In this document: positions 35,201-43,610 of the stretch, piece after piece
Layout: each line of letters begins with the position of its first letter
Numbering within the stretch: the first letter of the stretch is position 1
NCBI RefSeq assembly: GCF_902499115.1
Contig: NZ_CABVPN010000010.1
Location: forward strand, 124,001 to 188,000
Source: Burkholderia diffusa
GTDB taxonomy: Bacteria > Pseudomonadota > Gammaproteobacteria > Burkholderiales > Burkholderiaceae
Direction of reading: 5' to 3'
DNA length: 64,000 nt
Notes under the pieces: model-generated
Databases searched by the model: none
Told to the model about the DNA's origin: nothing
What the model saw: only the letters and a program-made list of their open reading frames with translations
Translations under genes and position numbers: made by a program

Positions 35201-35665
35201 ATGGGCGAGGAGGGCGCGCCCGGCGGCACGGTGCGCTACGTCGATTCGTCGGTCGAACGGCTCGAAGTGCGCGTGACCGGGCTGAACGACAACCGCCACG
35301 TGGTGACCGTCAACGGCCGCGCGCTGCCGCTGCAGCCGACCGGCACCGTCGGCGAATATGTCGCGGGCGTGCGCTACAAGGCATGGGCGCCGCCGTCGGC
35401 GCTGCACCCGACCGTCGGCGTGCATGCGCCGCTCACGTTCGACATCGTCGATACGTGGCTGCAACGCTCGCTCGGCGGCTGCCGGTATCACGTCGCGCAT
35501 CCGGGCGGGCGCAACTACGCGACGTTCCCGGTCAACGCGTACGAGGCCGAGAGCCGCCGGCTCGCGCGCTTCGTCGCGATGGGGCACACGCCGGGGCGGA
35601 TGGACGTGGCGGCCGCCGCGCCGAGCCGCGAATTCCCGTTCACGCTCGACCTGCGACGGCCCTGA
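32231..35665 (+). CDS. large transglutaminase-like protein with DUF2126 domain
   Basis: A protein of 1144 residues. Residues 1 to about 290 are a transglutaminase-like protease or acyltransferase domain with intact Cys (GSCRDSAW), His (DLHAWCEVY) and Asp (GWIGFDPTSG). The remaining about 850 residues are DUF2126, with recognisable stretches GGEPTFVSIDDRDG, FLHFGQGKWYPGEQLPRWA and GGGNHFVLGGATPADSPFLRRPDLL. This giant fusion is a standard member of the ATP-grasp/alpha-E/transglutaminase neighbourhood. The second domain has no proven activity. It starts 93 nt after the preceding transglutaminase-like gene; a spurious 1482-codon antisense frame covers the locus. Confidence 0.9.
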   Translation: MPIHVALHHTTRYRYDRPVNLGPQIVRLRPAPHCRTPIVAYSMTVEPAQHFINWQQDPFSNYLARLVFPERTEHFEITIDLVAEMSVYNPFDFFLEASAEQYPFNYDDALKTELAPYLACDPQTSAAPLFRAYLDGVDRMPAGTVNFLVALNQQLQHDIGYLVRMEPGVQTPEQTLKLASGSCRDSAWLLVQLCRHLGIAARFVSGYLIQLTPDVKALDGPSGTSVDFTDLHAWCEVYLPGAGWIGFDPTSGLLAGEGHIPLACTPQPTSAAPVEGLIDECEVSFEHEMAVTRVYESPRVTKPYTESQWDAVRTLGAQVDGALTAGDVRLTQGGEPTFVSIDDRDGAEWNTDALGPTKRGYATELVQRLRAEYGEGGFLHFGQGKWYPGEQLPRWALSILWRADGQPVWHDPSLFADEREPSACTTDDAKRFIDALAARLGLTDEFVRPGYEDVWYYLWRERRLPVNVDPFDSRLDDELERARLRKVFEQQLDSVVGYVLPIKRTDDAPGRDRPGLDGPRWQTGPWFFRDERMYLVPGDSPMGYRLPLDSLPWVAGADYPYLVERDPFAPRDALPDAAAFRARHAGTADAPHYLAGAHREAPVQTVMQWRGDGTAAGGRHAHGAPDAQRRPERFESAAWITRTALCAEVRNGILYLFMPPLAALEDYLDLLAAIELTAHALDVKLVLEGYPPPRDARLKVLQVTPDPGVIEVNIHPAKSFDELVGQTEFLYDAAWQSRLSSEKFMVDGRHVGTGGGNHFVLGGATPADSPFLRRPDLLASLIAYWHNHPSLSYLFSGLFIGPTSQAPRVDEARNDQVYELDIAFAEIQRNKLLYGQDMPPWLVDRVLRNLLIDVTGNTHRSEFCIDKLYSPDSSTGRLGLLELRAFEMPPHARMSIVQQLLLRALVARFWAAPYTTPLTRWGTALHDRFMLPAFLKMDFDDVLAELRDAGFAFDPAWFAPHFEFRFPLFGQIAVNGMQLSLRGALEPWHVMGEEGAPGGTVRYVDSSVERLEVRVTGLNDNRHVVTVNGRALPLQPTGTVGEYVAGVRYKAWAPPSALHPTVGVHAPLTFDIVDTWLQRSLGGCRYHVAHPGGRNYATFPVNAYEAESRRLARFVAMGHTPGRMDVAAAAPSREFPFTLDLRRP

Positions 35666-35826
35666 TCGTCGGATGAAAGGACGGACGACGATGCGCGGTT
35701 CGCGACCTCCCGGCGCGCCGGCCGGAGTGCTAGGATGCGGGCTGAACGCGGCCGTCCGCCGCGCCCGGCCGCCGGTGCGGCGGCGCGCGGGCGCGTCCGC
35801 CCCCTGACGACGGAACGATATCGACC

Positions 35827-38475
35827 GTGCCGCCCATTCACCCCGACGATCTCGCCGACGCCGACGCGATGCCCACGCTCTTCGATACCGGCGCGCAGCC
35901 GGATGCCGCGGAACTGGCCGCCGCGCTCGCGGCGCCGGCCGCGGCCGGCCGCTACGACGAACTGCGCGGCAGCGCCGCCGGCCTCACCGCGCCGCTGCTC
36001 GCGCCTGCATGGCGCAGCTTCTTCACGTCGATCGGCAGCGACGGCGTGGCCGACCTCGACCGCCGCGCCGACGCGCTGCACCGGCGCATGCGCGAGAACG
36101 GCCTGTTCTACCAGTTGCACGAGCAGCGCGCCGGCGACGGCGCGGCCGGCCCGTGGTCGCTCGACCTGCTGCCGCTGATCGTCACGCCCGAAGACTGGGT
36201 CGCGATCGAGCGTGGCGTGTTGCAGCGCGTACGGCTGCTCAACGCGACGCTGGCCGATCTGTATGGGCCGCAGACGATCCTGCAGCGCGGGCTGTTGCCG
36301 CCCGCGCTCGTCACGGGCCATCCCGGCTACCTGCGCGCGATGCGCGGCGCACGCGTGCCGGGCGATACGTGGCTGCATGTCGTCGCGTTCGATCTCGCGC
36401 GCGGCCCGGACGGGCAGTGGCGGATCGTCGCGCAGCACACGCAGGGCGCGGCCGGGCTCGGCTACCTGCTCGAAAACCGGCTGATCGTGTCGCGGCTCTT
36501 TCCGCGCGGGTTTCGCGGGCTGCGCGTGCAGCGGCTTGCGTCCGCCTACCGTGCGCTGCTGCAGAGCATGCAGTCGCTCAGCCCGGCCGCGAAGAATTCG
36601 CGGATCGTGCTGCTGACGCCGGGGCCGCGCAGCGCGACCTACTTCGAGCATGCGTATCTCGCGCGCTACCTCGGCCTCACGCTCGTCGAGGGCGGCGACC
36701 TGACCGCGCGCGACAACCGTGTCTTCCTGAAGACGCTGCGCGGGCTCGAACCCGTGCACGGAATCCTGCGGCGCGTCGACGATGCATGGCTCGATCCGCT
36801 CGAACTGCGACCCGATTCGCTGCTCGGCGTGCCGGGGCTGCTGCAGGCCGTGCGCGCGGGCAACGTGCTGCTCGCGAATGCGCCGGGCTCGGGCTTCCTC
36901 GAATCGCCGGGCGTGCTCGGTTTCATGCCGCGCCTCGCGGAAGGGCTGCTCGGAGAAACGCTGACGCTGCCCGCCGTGCATTCTTGGTGGTGCGGCGAGG
37001 CGGCAGCCTGCGACGACGCGCTGCCGCAGCTCGCGCGCAGCATCGTGAAGCCGTCGTATCCGCCCGACGTGCAGGCCGGCGGCGCGTTCGACCCGGTGAT
37101 CGGCGCGCGGCTCACGCCGGCGCAGCTGGCCGAATGGCGTGCGCGAATCATGGCCCGGCCCGAGCATTACACGGTGCAGGCCGACCTGCCGCTGTCGCAG
37201 GCGCCGACCTGGCCGGGACACGACGCGCCCGACGGGGCCGGCGGCGCGCGCATCGTGCCGAAGCCGCTGCTGCTGCGCGTCTTCGCGCTCGCCGATGGCG
37301 CGCAACGCTGGCGGCTGCTGCCGGGCGGGCTGTCGCGGGTCGGCACGCGCGATACGCTGTTCAACGCGCCGATGCCGCGCGGCGGCAGCACCGTCGATAC
37401 GTGGGTGATGACCGAAGGCATCGTCGATTCGACGACGCTGCTGCAGACCCGTCTCGGCCCCGACGATCTGGTCGAGCGCCCGCGCGCGATCGCGAGCCGC
37501 GCGGCCGAGAACCTGTTCTGGCTCGGCCGCTACACCGAGCGCGCGACCAACCTGATGCGTCTTGCACGCGCCGCGCTTGAGCGGCTGCGCGGCGAGGACG
37601 ACGTCGACAGTCCCGCGCATCTGGAGTTGATCGACAGGCTGTGCCGCGACACGGGGCTGATCGCGCCCGACGCGCCGAACGCCGTCGATGCGCCGCGCGC
37701 GTTCCAGCACGCGCTCGCGACGTCGCTGACGCGCGGCGCGGACCGTACCTCGGGCATCGCGTCGTGCCTGTTCGGGATGCGCGCGGCCGCCGCCGCGATC
37801 CGCGAGCGGCTGTCGAGCGATCAGTGGCGGCTGATCGACGACGCGACGCAACTGTTCGCCGACAGCGCCGATCATCCGGAAGCGGAGGAGCAGATCGGCA
37901 ACGAGGCGCTGCAGCTGCTCGAGCGGCTGGGGCTGCTGCTCGGCGCGATCACCGGCGCGCAGACCGACAACATGACGCGCGACGACGGTTGGCGGCTGCT
38001 GTCGATCGGCCGGCAGATCGACCGGCTGGACTTCCTGTGCAGCGTGCTGAAGTTCGCGTTCGACGAAGGCGCGGTGCACCGGCAGGACGGCTTCGAACTC
38101 GTGCTGGAGCTGTTCGACAGCACGATCACGTTCCGCTCGCGTTTCCAGCGCGGTTTCGACGTCGCGCCGCTGCTGTCGCTCGTGGTGCTCGACACCGACA
38201 ACCCGCGCTCGCTCGGCTGGGTCGTGCAGGCGCTGTGCGGCCGGCTGACGAAGGTCGAGCGCAGCGAGGGCTATGCGCTGTCCGAACTGGCCGAGACGAT
38301 TCCGGACGTGCCCGCGTGGTCGCTGCACGAGCTGTGCGAAACCGGCGACGACGGCCGGCACGGCAAGCTGCTCGATGCGCTCGACGCGACCGTGAAGGCC
38401 GTGTGGGAACTGTCGAACCGGATCGGCGAGCGCTATTTCAGCCACGTGCGCGAGGCGGGCCGGACGCTATGGTGA
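35827..38475 (+). CDS. circularly permuted ATP-grasp / alpha-E fusion protein
   Basis: A protein of 882 residues from a GTG start; a shorter ATG start at 35869 is possible. The first about 500 residues are a DUF407-like circularly permuted ATP-grasp domain (LVEGGDLTARDNRVFLKTLRGLEPVHGILRRVDD, then GLLQAVRAGNVLLANAPGSGFLESPG). From about residue 555 the alpha-E opening AENLFWLGRYTERATNLMRLARA starts, with a matching ARQ-type segment later. The fused layout mirrors the separate ATP-grasp and alpha-E genes at 28733-31154, suggesting the two proteins form a stable pair and that the cluster carries two paralogous sets. The nucleotide-binding loop is less canonical than in the first ATP-grasp gene (KPSYPPDVQAGGAF instead of KEVHGSGGYG). 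Confidence 0.88.
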   Translation: MPPIHPDDLADADAMPTLFDTGAQPDAAELAAALAAPAAAGRYDELRGSAAGLTAPLLAPAWRSFFTSIGSDGVADLDRRADALHRRMRENGLFYQLHEQRAGDGAAGPWSLDLLPLIVTPEDWVAIERGVLQRVRLLNATLADLYGPQTILQRGLLPPALVTGHPGYLRAMRGARVPGDTWLHVVAFDLARGPDGQWRIVAQHTQGAAGLGYLLENRLIVSRLFPRGFRGLRVQRLASAYRALLQSMQSLSPAAKNSRIVLLTPGPRSATYFEHAYLARYLGLTLVEGGDLTARDNRVFLKTLRGLEPVHGILRRVDDAWLDPLELRPDSLLGVPGLLQAVRAGNVLLANAPGSGFLESPGVLGFMPRLAEGLLGETLTLPAVHSWWCGEAAACDDALPQLARSIVKPSYPPDVQAGGAFDPVIGARLTPAQLAEWRARIMARPEHYTVQADLPLSQAPTWPGHDAPDGAGGARIVPKPLLLRVFALADGAQRWRLLPGGLSRVGTRDTLFNAPMPRGGSTVDTWVMTEGIVDSTTLLQTRLGPDDLVERPRAIASRAAENLFWLGRYTERATNLMRLARAALERLRGEDDVDSPAHLELIDRLCRDTGLIAPDAPNAVDAPRAFQHALATSLTRGADRTSGIASCLFGMRAAAAAIRERLSSDQWRLIDDATQLFADSADHPEAEEQIGNEALQLLERLGLLLGAITGAQTDNMTRDDGWRLLSIGRQIDRLDFLCSVLKFAFDEGAVHRQDGFELVLELFDSTITFRSRFQRGFDVAPLLSLVVLDTDNPRSLGWVVQALCGRLTKVERSEGYALSELAETIPDVPAWSLHELCETGDDGRHGKLLDALDATVKAVWELSNRIGERYFSHVREAGRTLW

Positions 38476-39509
38476 CGACGAAACACGCGGCGAAGGTGCC
38501 GGCCGGTTCCGGCAACGGACGACAGGCCGCGGCACCGGCATCGGCCGCGCCGGCCGCTGGGGCGCCCGGCCGCGTACTGCGCGTCACGCACGACACCGAA
38601 TACCGCTACGCCGCACGCGTCGAATCCGCCCAGCACCAGGCGCGTCTGCAACCGCTCGCGACGCGGCGCCAGCAGGTGCTGTCGTTCGCGCTCGACATCG
38701 AGCCCGCGCCGGAATCGATCTGCACGGAAATCGACGCATTCGGCAACGCGCGCGCATCGTTCGCGCTGAACCAGCCGCACGACGCGCTGCTCGTGCGCAG
38801 CCGCAGTACGGTGTGCGTGACGCCGCCCGTGTGGTCGCTCGGTGCGCGCGGCGCGCCGCCGCCCGCGATCGCGCATCCCGACGGAAAACACACGACTGCA
38901 TGGGAAGCCGTGCGCGACCGCTTGCGGTTCCGCGCGGGGCAGCCTTACGACGCAGCGAGTGAATTCGTGTTTGCTTCGCCGCACGTCGCGTGCGATCCCG
39001 AACTCGCCGCTTATGCGGCCGCGAGCTTCACGCCGCAGCGGCCACTGGTGCAGGCCGCATGGGACCTGATGCGGCGCGTGCACGCTGATTTTGCGTACAC
39101 GCCGAACAGCACCGACATCACGACGTCGGCACTCGATGCGCTGCGGTTGCGCAAGGGCGTCTGCCAGGATTTCGCGCACGTGATGATCGGCGCGCTGCGC
39201 TCGCTCGGGCTGGCCGCGCGTTACGTGAGCGGTTATCTGCTGACGCAGCCGCCGCCCGGGCAGCCGCGATTGATCGGCGCGGACGCGTCGCATGCATGGG
39301 TCGAGGTGTACGACCCGGCGTGGCCCGAGGACAACGGCTGGCTGCAGCTCGATCCGACCAACGACCGTGCACCGGGCGACGACTACGTGATGCTGTCGAT
39401 CGGCCGCGACTACGCGGACGTGACGCCGCTGCGCGGCGTGATCCGCGGCGGCGGCGCGGATCAGGAGCTGAAGGTCGGCGTGACGGTCGAGCCGCTCGAT
39501 ACGCCGTAA
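38469..39509 (+). CDS. transglutaminase-like cysteine hydrolase, intact triad
   Basis: A protein of 346 residues, starting ATG 38469 inside the end of the ATP-grasp/alpha-E fusion gene (7-nt overlap), so translation is coupled. A basic Ala/Pro-rich leader of about 38 residues precedes the domain (VTHDTEYRYAARVESAQHQARLQP). The triad is complete: Cys in KGVCQDFAH, His in DASHAWVEVYDP, Asp in GWLQLDPTNDR. The family acts on peptide amide bonds, as protease or amidase. Together with the ligase-like ATP-grasp proteins it would make and remove the same kind of amide linkage. It is the last gene of the cluster. Confidence 0.9.
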   Translation: MVTTKHAAKVPAGSGNGRQAAAPASAAPAAGAPGRVLRVTHDTEYRYAARVESAQHQARLQPLATRRQQVLSFALDIEPAPESICTEIDAFGNARASFALNQPHDALLVRSRSTVCVTPPVWSLGARGAPPPAIAHPDGKHTTAWEAVRDRLRFRAGQPYDAASEFVFASPHVACDPELAAYAAASFTPQRPLVQAAWDLMRRVHADFAYTPNSTDITTSALDALRLRKGVCQDFAHVMIGALRSLGLAARYVSGYLLTQPPPGQPRLIGADASHAWVEVYDPAWPEDNGWLQLDPTNDRAPGDDYVMLSIGRDYADVTPLRGVIRGGGADQELKVGVTVEPLDTP

Positions 39510-39706
39510 GCCACGCGGCATGATCGGGCCGGCGCCGCGCTCGCCGGCCTTTCAAGCATTTAAGTCTTCGTTAATTCTGCCCGCCTAGCATGGGGATGCC
39601 GGCGAACGGACCGGATCCTGGTCCGGCGCCGGCGGCACGCACGGGTGCGTCGACGTCACGGCGCCGCGCCGTCGCGCGTGGCCATTCCCTTGCAACGGCG
39701 GCAGAC

Positions 39707-39979
39707 ATGATCAAGAACTTCGACTACACGCTCGGCAACGAGACGATCGCGCTCTGCGCGAGCTTCGGCGCGGGCCCCGCATTCCGTCGCGTGCTCGTGA
39801 GCCGCGCGGATTCGATGGAGACGCTCGTGGTGCTCGACGCACGCGGCCTGTCGGGTCTGCTGAAGGTGGCGACCGAGCAGCCGGAAGGATTGCTCGACGA
39901 TGCGATCCGCAAGGTTGGCGACGAACAGCTCGTCGAGCGCGCGATCAGCGGCCGGACGATCGTCGAAGCCGCGCTTTGA
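39707..39979 (+). CDS. small conserved-looking protein of unknown function
   Basis: A protein of 90 residues beginning MIKNFDYTLGNETIALCASFGAGPAFRRV. It has no signal peptide or membrane segment; the composition is that of a normal soluble alpha/beta protein. I do not recognise a family. ATG 39707 is chosen because the upstream frame is low-complexity. It lies 197 nt after the transglutaminase gene on the same strand, with an AT-rich patch (about 39555-39585) between that may be its own promoter. It is convergent with the proline iminopeptidase gene, with a hairpin between. Confidence 0.6.
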   Translation: MIKNFDYTLGNETIALCASFGAGPAFRRVLVSRADSMETLVVLDARGLSGLLKVATEQPEGLLDDAIRKVGDEQLVERAISGRTIVEAAL

Positions 39980-39985
39980 GCGGGC

Positions 39986-40022
39986 GGCGCGTGCAGGCCG
40001 GTGTTGCCGGCTGCAACGCGCC
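39986..40022. terminator. bidirectional hairpin between convergent genes
   Basis: GGCGCGTGCAGGCCGG (39986-40001) pairs with CCGGCTGCAACGCGCC (40007-40022) with one bulge on each side. It lies between the convergent 90-residue gene and the proline iminopeptidase gene. No T run follows, so it is a probable but unproven terminator. Confidence 0.45.
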
Positions 40023-40038
40023 GCTTGGGCGTGGCGGC

Positions 40039-40971
40039 TTACGCAGCGAACCGGTCCGTCGCGGCGAGCAGTGCCTTCAGGATGCCCGGTTCGTTATACG
40101 CATGCCCGGCGTCCGGCACGATCTCGAACGTCGCGTCGGGCCATGCCTTCGCGAGGTCCCACGCGGTGCGTGCGGGCGTCGCGATGTCGTAGCGGCCTTG
40201 CACGATCACGCCCGGAATGCCGGCGAGGCGATGCGCGTCGCGCAGCAGCTGGCCTTCTTCGACGAAACCGCGGTTCACGAAGTAGTGGTTTTCGATTCGC
40301 GCGAACGCGAGCGCGTAGTGGCCGTCCGCGAAGTGCGCGGCCAGCGCCGGATCGGGCAGCAGCGTGATCGTACGGCCTTCCCAGATGCTCCATGCGCGCG
40401 CGGCTTCGAGCTTCGCCGCTTCGTCGTCGCCCGTCAGCCGGCGATGGTACGCGGCCATCAGGTCGCCGCGCTCGGCTTCCGGAATCGGCGCGAGGAATTC
40501 CTCCCACAGATCCGGGAACAGCCACGACGCACCTTCCTGGTAGTACCACAGCAACTCCGCGCGGCGCATCGTGAAGATGCCGCGCACGACGAGCGCGCTC
40601 ACGCGCTGCGGGTGTGTTTCCGCATAGGCGAGGGCGAGCGCGCTGCCCCACGAGCCGCCGAACACGAGCCATTGTTCCGCGCCCACCATCTCGCGCAGGC
40701 GCTCGATGTCGGCCACCAGATGCCACGTCGTGTTGTTGTCGAGGCTGGCATGCGGCGTCGAACGCCCGCAGCCGCGCTGGTCGAACAGCAGGATGTCGTA
40801 GCGCTCGGGATCGAACAGGCGGCGATGGTCGGGGCTGCAGCCGGCGCCCGGGCCGCCATGCAGGAACACCGCCGGCTTGCCGGACGGGTTGCCGCAGCGC
40901 TCCCAGTAGATGCGGTGGCCGTCGCCGGTATCGAGGTGGCCGTGGGCGTAGGGTTCGATCGGTGGGTACAC
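40039..40971 (-). CDS. pip: proline iminopeptidase (prolyl aminopeptidase)
   Basis: A protein of 310 residues from a GTG start at 40971 (GGAG 8 nt upstream), which gives the family's usual N-terminus M-YPPIEPY. ATG 41133 gives a 54-residue extension without family resemblance. It is an alpha/beta hydrolase with oxyanion motif HGGPG (38-42), nucleophile Ser107 in GGSWGS, Asp262 in RYDIATPA and His290 in AGHAYNEPG. It removes N-terminal Pro from peptides in the cytoplasm and is full length. It is convergent with the small unknown gene. Confidence 0.94.
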   Translation of the reverse strand: MYPPIEPYAHGHLDTGDGHRIYWERCGNPSGKPAVFLHGGPGAGCSPDHRRLFDPERYDILLFDQRGCGRSTPHASLDNNTTWHLVADIERLREMVGAEQWLVFGGSWGSALALAYAETHPQRVSALVVRGIFTMRRAELLWYYQEGASWLFPDLWEEFLAPIPEAERGDLMAAYHRRLTGDDEAAKLEAARAWSIWEGRTITLLPDPALAAHFADGHYALAFARIENHYFVNRGFVEEGQLLRDAHRLAGIPGVIVQGRYDIATPARTAWDLAKAWPDATFEIVPDAGHAYNEPGILKALLAATDRFAA

Positions 40972-41325
40972 AGGCAGGCTCCGGGTGAGGGTCGGCAGGA
41001 GGGCGGACGAGGCACGGGCCGGTGTGCGATCGGAATCCCGCAGCGCCGGTATCGCGGATATTGCGGCGCCGCAAGATTCGTTGTGTCTGCATCGGACCGG
41101 CCGCCGCCGGACAAGGCTTGTCATTATGCCCATTCATTCCGGCCGCCGTGCGCCGGCCGGCACCGGGCGTGCGGCGCGGTATTTCGGCCGACAGGCGCAC
41201 CGAAATTTTTTGAAGCAATTTCGTTCCGATATTTTTCAGACAAAATCCCGGCGACATATCGGCGAGCCGGTCGCGGGCGCCGGCCTTCATACCGTTCCTC
41301 CACCGTGCCAACGGGAAACGAGCCG

Positions 41326-42477
41326 ATGAACCATCGCGTCAAGCAGCTGACCGGGTTGCGCGCCGTCGCGGTCACGATGGTCGTCGTCGGCCATGCGGAG
41401 CACGTGCTGCCGGGCGGCTATACGGGCTGGTTCGCGCCGCTGCGGCTGATCGCCGACGGCCGGCTCGGCGTGCTGATCTTCTTCGTCCTCAGCGGCTTCC
41501 TGATCACCAACGTGCTGCGCGCGGAATTCGCGCGCACCGGCGGGATCGCGCTGACGTCGTTCTACGTGCGCCGCGCGTTGCGGATCTGGCCGGCCTGCTA
41601 CGTGTATCTCGCGACCGTCGGCGTGCTCGCCATCGCCGGCTGGCTCGACGTCGATCGCCATCAGTGGCTGTATGCGGCGCTGCATCTGTGGAACTACTCG
41701 GCGTGGTTCGGGCTGACCGGCGACAACGCGCTGCATCCGGCCGGCGCGTGGTATCTCGGCCATTTCTGGTCGCTCGCGCTCGAGGAGCAGTTCTACTGGT
41801 TCTGGCCGCTGCTGTTCGTGTACGGCACCCGCCGTCGCGGCACCCGCTGGCTGGCCGCGCTGATCCTGGCCGTGCCGCTGGTGCGCGCGCTCACGTATTT
41901 CGTCGCGCCGGCGCTGCGCGGCCAGCTCGGAATGATGCTGCATACGGGCGTCGATCCGATTCTGATCGGCTGCTACGCGGCGCTCAACCGTGAACGGATC
42001 GAAGCATGGATCCGCTCGTGGCGCGGCGAGACGCGCATCGTGACGGCGCTCGTCTTCATCGTGCTGTTCGGCATGCCCGTTGCCGAGCATCGGCTCGGTG
42101 GCTTCTGGAATGCGACCTACGGCGTGACGCTCGAGGCCGCGCTGATCGCGATCGTGATCGTCGTGCTGAATTTCCGCAGCGAGTTCTGGTGCGCGCGGTG
42201 GCTGCGCGCCGCGCCGGTCGTGTTCGTCGGCACGATCTCGTTCAGCCTGTATCTGTGGCAGCAGCCGTTCGCGAATCCGGATCTGGCCGTTCCGCACGCC
42301 TTCCCGCTCGGGATCGTGTGGGCGCTGCTGGCCGCGACGGCGAGCTATTTCCTCGTCGAGAAACCGTTCCTTCGGCTGAAGGATCGCTACACCGCGCGCG
42401 AGACGCGACGCATGCGCGACGATGCACTGCGGATGCCGGTGCAGACCGATGCGATCGGGCCGAAGGTGGCGGAGTAG
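41326..42477 (+). CDS. acyltransferase-3 family membrane protein (OafA/NodX-like)
   Basis: A protein of 383 residues with about ten hydrophobic segments. The opening RVKQLTGLRAVAVTMVVVGHAEHVLPGG contains the conserved His of the family, followed by GVLIFFVLSGFLITN and YVRRALRIWPACYVY with the conserved R-R-x-x-R-I-x-P motif. LALEEQFYWFWPLL is the second signature, and FVGTISFSLYLWQQPF and FLVEKPFLRLKD the last. Such enzymes O-acetylate or succinylate sugars of lipopolysaccharide, exopolysaccharide or secondary metabolites. ATG 41326 is chosen; the open frame extends far upstream without sense. The acceptor is not identifiable here, though the window encodes a surface polysaccharide system. 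Confidence 0.88.
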   Translation: MNHRVKQLTGLRAVAVTMVVVGHAEHVLPGGYTGWFAPLRLIADGRLGVLIFFVLSGFLITNVLRAEFARTGGIALTSFYVRRALRIWPACYVYLATVGVLAIAGWLDVDRHQWLYAALHLWNYSAWFGLTGDNALHPAGAWYLGHFWSLALEEQFYWFWPLLFVYGTRRRGTRWLAALILAVPLVRALTYFVAPALRGQLGMMLHTGVDPILIGCYAALNRERIEAWIRSWRGETRIVTALVFIVLFGMPVAEHRLGGFWNATYGVTLEAALIAIVIVVLNFRSEFWCARWLRAAPVVFVGTISFSLYLWQQPFANPDLAVPHAFPLGIVWALLAATASYFLVEKPFLRLKDRYTARETRRMRDDALRMPVQTDAIGPKVAE

Positions 42478-42505
42478 GCGGGCGTGGCGTGCGCTGCCTG
42501 CGGCT

Positions 42506-43321
42506 TCACTTGAAACGCTTCAGCGCCTCGGGTGAATACCAGAAGGTCCGGAACATGTCGATCCCGTACGACTTGCCGTCGTATCTGACGATCGTGCGTG
42601 CGGTTCGCTTGCCCGTATCCGAGTAGTTGCCATCTGCGCGCTTCGTCTCTGTGACGTGTGCGGTGATCGACAGGTCGGCGAAGCCGTGGCTCGACGCTTG
42701 CTCGACGGCGATCGTCATCTTCGCGTCTTCGCTGCGAGCGTCGCCCGCGCCGGCGCCGCACGCGTCGCCCTCGACGCTGACCCAGCCGTACAGGTTGGTG
42801 CCGAATACCGGGCGGATGCGATTTCCTTCGCGAACCCACAGCGTCAGCTCTTCGCTTGCGTTCGCATCGGGGCAGCTCGGCCCGCGTGCGCTGCTCGTGA
42901 AGACGATGCCGAATGCACGCACGTCGCGCGACAGGCGGTACGGCGCGGTATCGATGCGATAGCTGTTCGGGCCGACTTCGGTGGCGGCATCTTCCTCGAC
43001 GATCGACTGCTCGGCCGCGACGACCTTGCCGCCCTCGACGAGCGCGACGACCTGCAGCTTGCTGCTGTCGTCTGGGTTCTTGCTCTTCGGCAGCGAATCG
43101 AACGCGATGGCCGCGATCGTCGTCTGCGGCGCGTTCGGCATGACCTTGCATGCCGATGCGATAACGAGCTGGTCCGCGCCACGCGTGGCGCCCGCGATTC
43201 CGGCCCAGCGGGCGACGGCCGTGACGGCGGCGGCGTCGCACGGCTGACCGCCGGCAGCCTGAACCAGGGGGGAGGCGGCGAGCGCCAGAAGCGGGGCGAA
43301 ATGGAGGATTCTCGGGGGCAT
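42506..43321 (-). CDS. exported protein of unknown function
   Basis: A protein of 271 residues. A signal peptide (MPPRILHFAPLLALAASPLVQAAGG) ends at about residue 22. The mature part contains six cysteines (for example QPCDAA, ASACKVM, GPSCPDA, GDACGAG), suggesting disulfides in the periplasm, and mixed strand and helix sequence. I recognise no family. The start is ATG 43321 because the upstream frame lacks a signal peptide. It is convergent with the acyltransferase gene (28 nt apart) and stands directly left of the AT-rich ParA/SIR2 islet. Confidence 0.65.
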   Translation of the reverse strand: MPPRILHFAPLLALAASPLVQAAGGQPCDAAAVTAVARWAGIAGATRGADQLVIASACKVMPNAPQTTIAAIAFDSLPKSKNPDDSSKLQVVALVEGGKVVAAEQSIVEEDAATEVGPNSYRIDTAPYRLSRDVRAFGIVFTSSARGPSCPDANASEELTLWVREGNRIRPVFGTNLYGWVSVEGDACGAGAGDARSEDAKMTIAVEQASSHGFADLSITAHVTETKRADGNYSDTGKRTARTIVRYDGKSYGIDMFRTFWYSPEALKRFK

Positions 43322-43581
43322 GTGGGGGATGGTCTTTTGGGCGGTGGATGTCGTTGAACGGCCATCTACAGACGCTGGCCATAGCGCCCAATCTGACACT
43401 CGAATGTCGGCTTTGCTCCAAGTGTTGGACGTCTGCGCGCTATTTTTTCGCAATGCATCGTGGACGAATGCACTGAGTCACGGTACCTAGTTCCAGTCCA
43501 AAGCTTCTGAGCGGAAGTGCAATCACGTAACTCAGGGTTCCGTCCTCGAACTGGCCCCGGCGGGCGCGGACGAAAGTAGAA

Positions 43582-43610
43582 TATGCGCATACAACTAGCA
43601 AGAGGTATCT
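43582..43610 (+). promoter_or_regulatory. palindrome and ribosome-binding site before the ParA-like gene
   Basis: The perfect 10-bp palindrome TATGCGCATA (43582-43591) overlaps a TAGAAT hexamer (43577-43582) that could be a -10 element; no good -35 element is visible. AGAGGT (43601-43606) lies 4 nt before the ATG. The palindrome could serve autoregulation, as ParA-type proteins often repress their own promoters (inference). Confidence 0.35.

Noticed and set aside
31139..35587. 1482-codon open frame antisense to the transglutaminase/DUF2126 genes
   Set aside because: Arg/His/Asp-rich sequence without domains; a mirror of codon bias in GC-rich DNA. The sense strand encodes clear conserved families.
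35515..38445. 976-codon antisense frame over the ATP-grasp/alpha-E fusion gene
   Set aside because: Same reason: low-complexity Arg-rich shadow of a well-supported gene.
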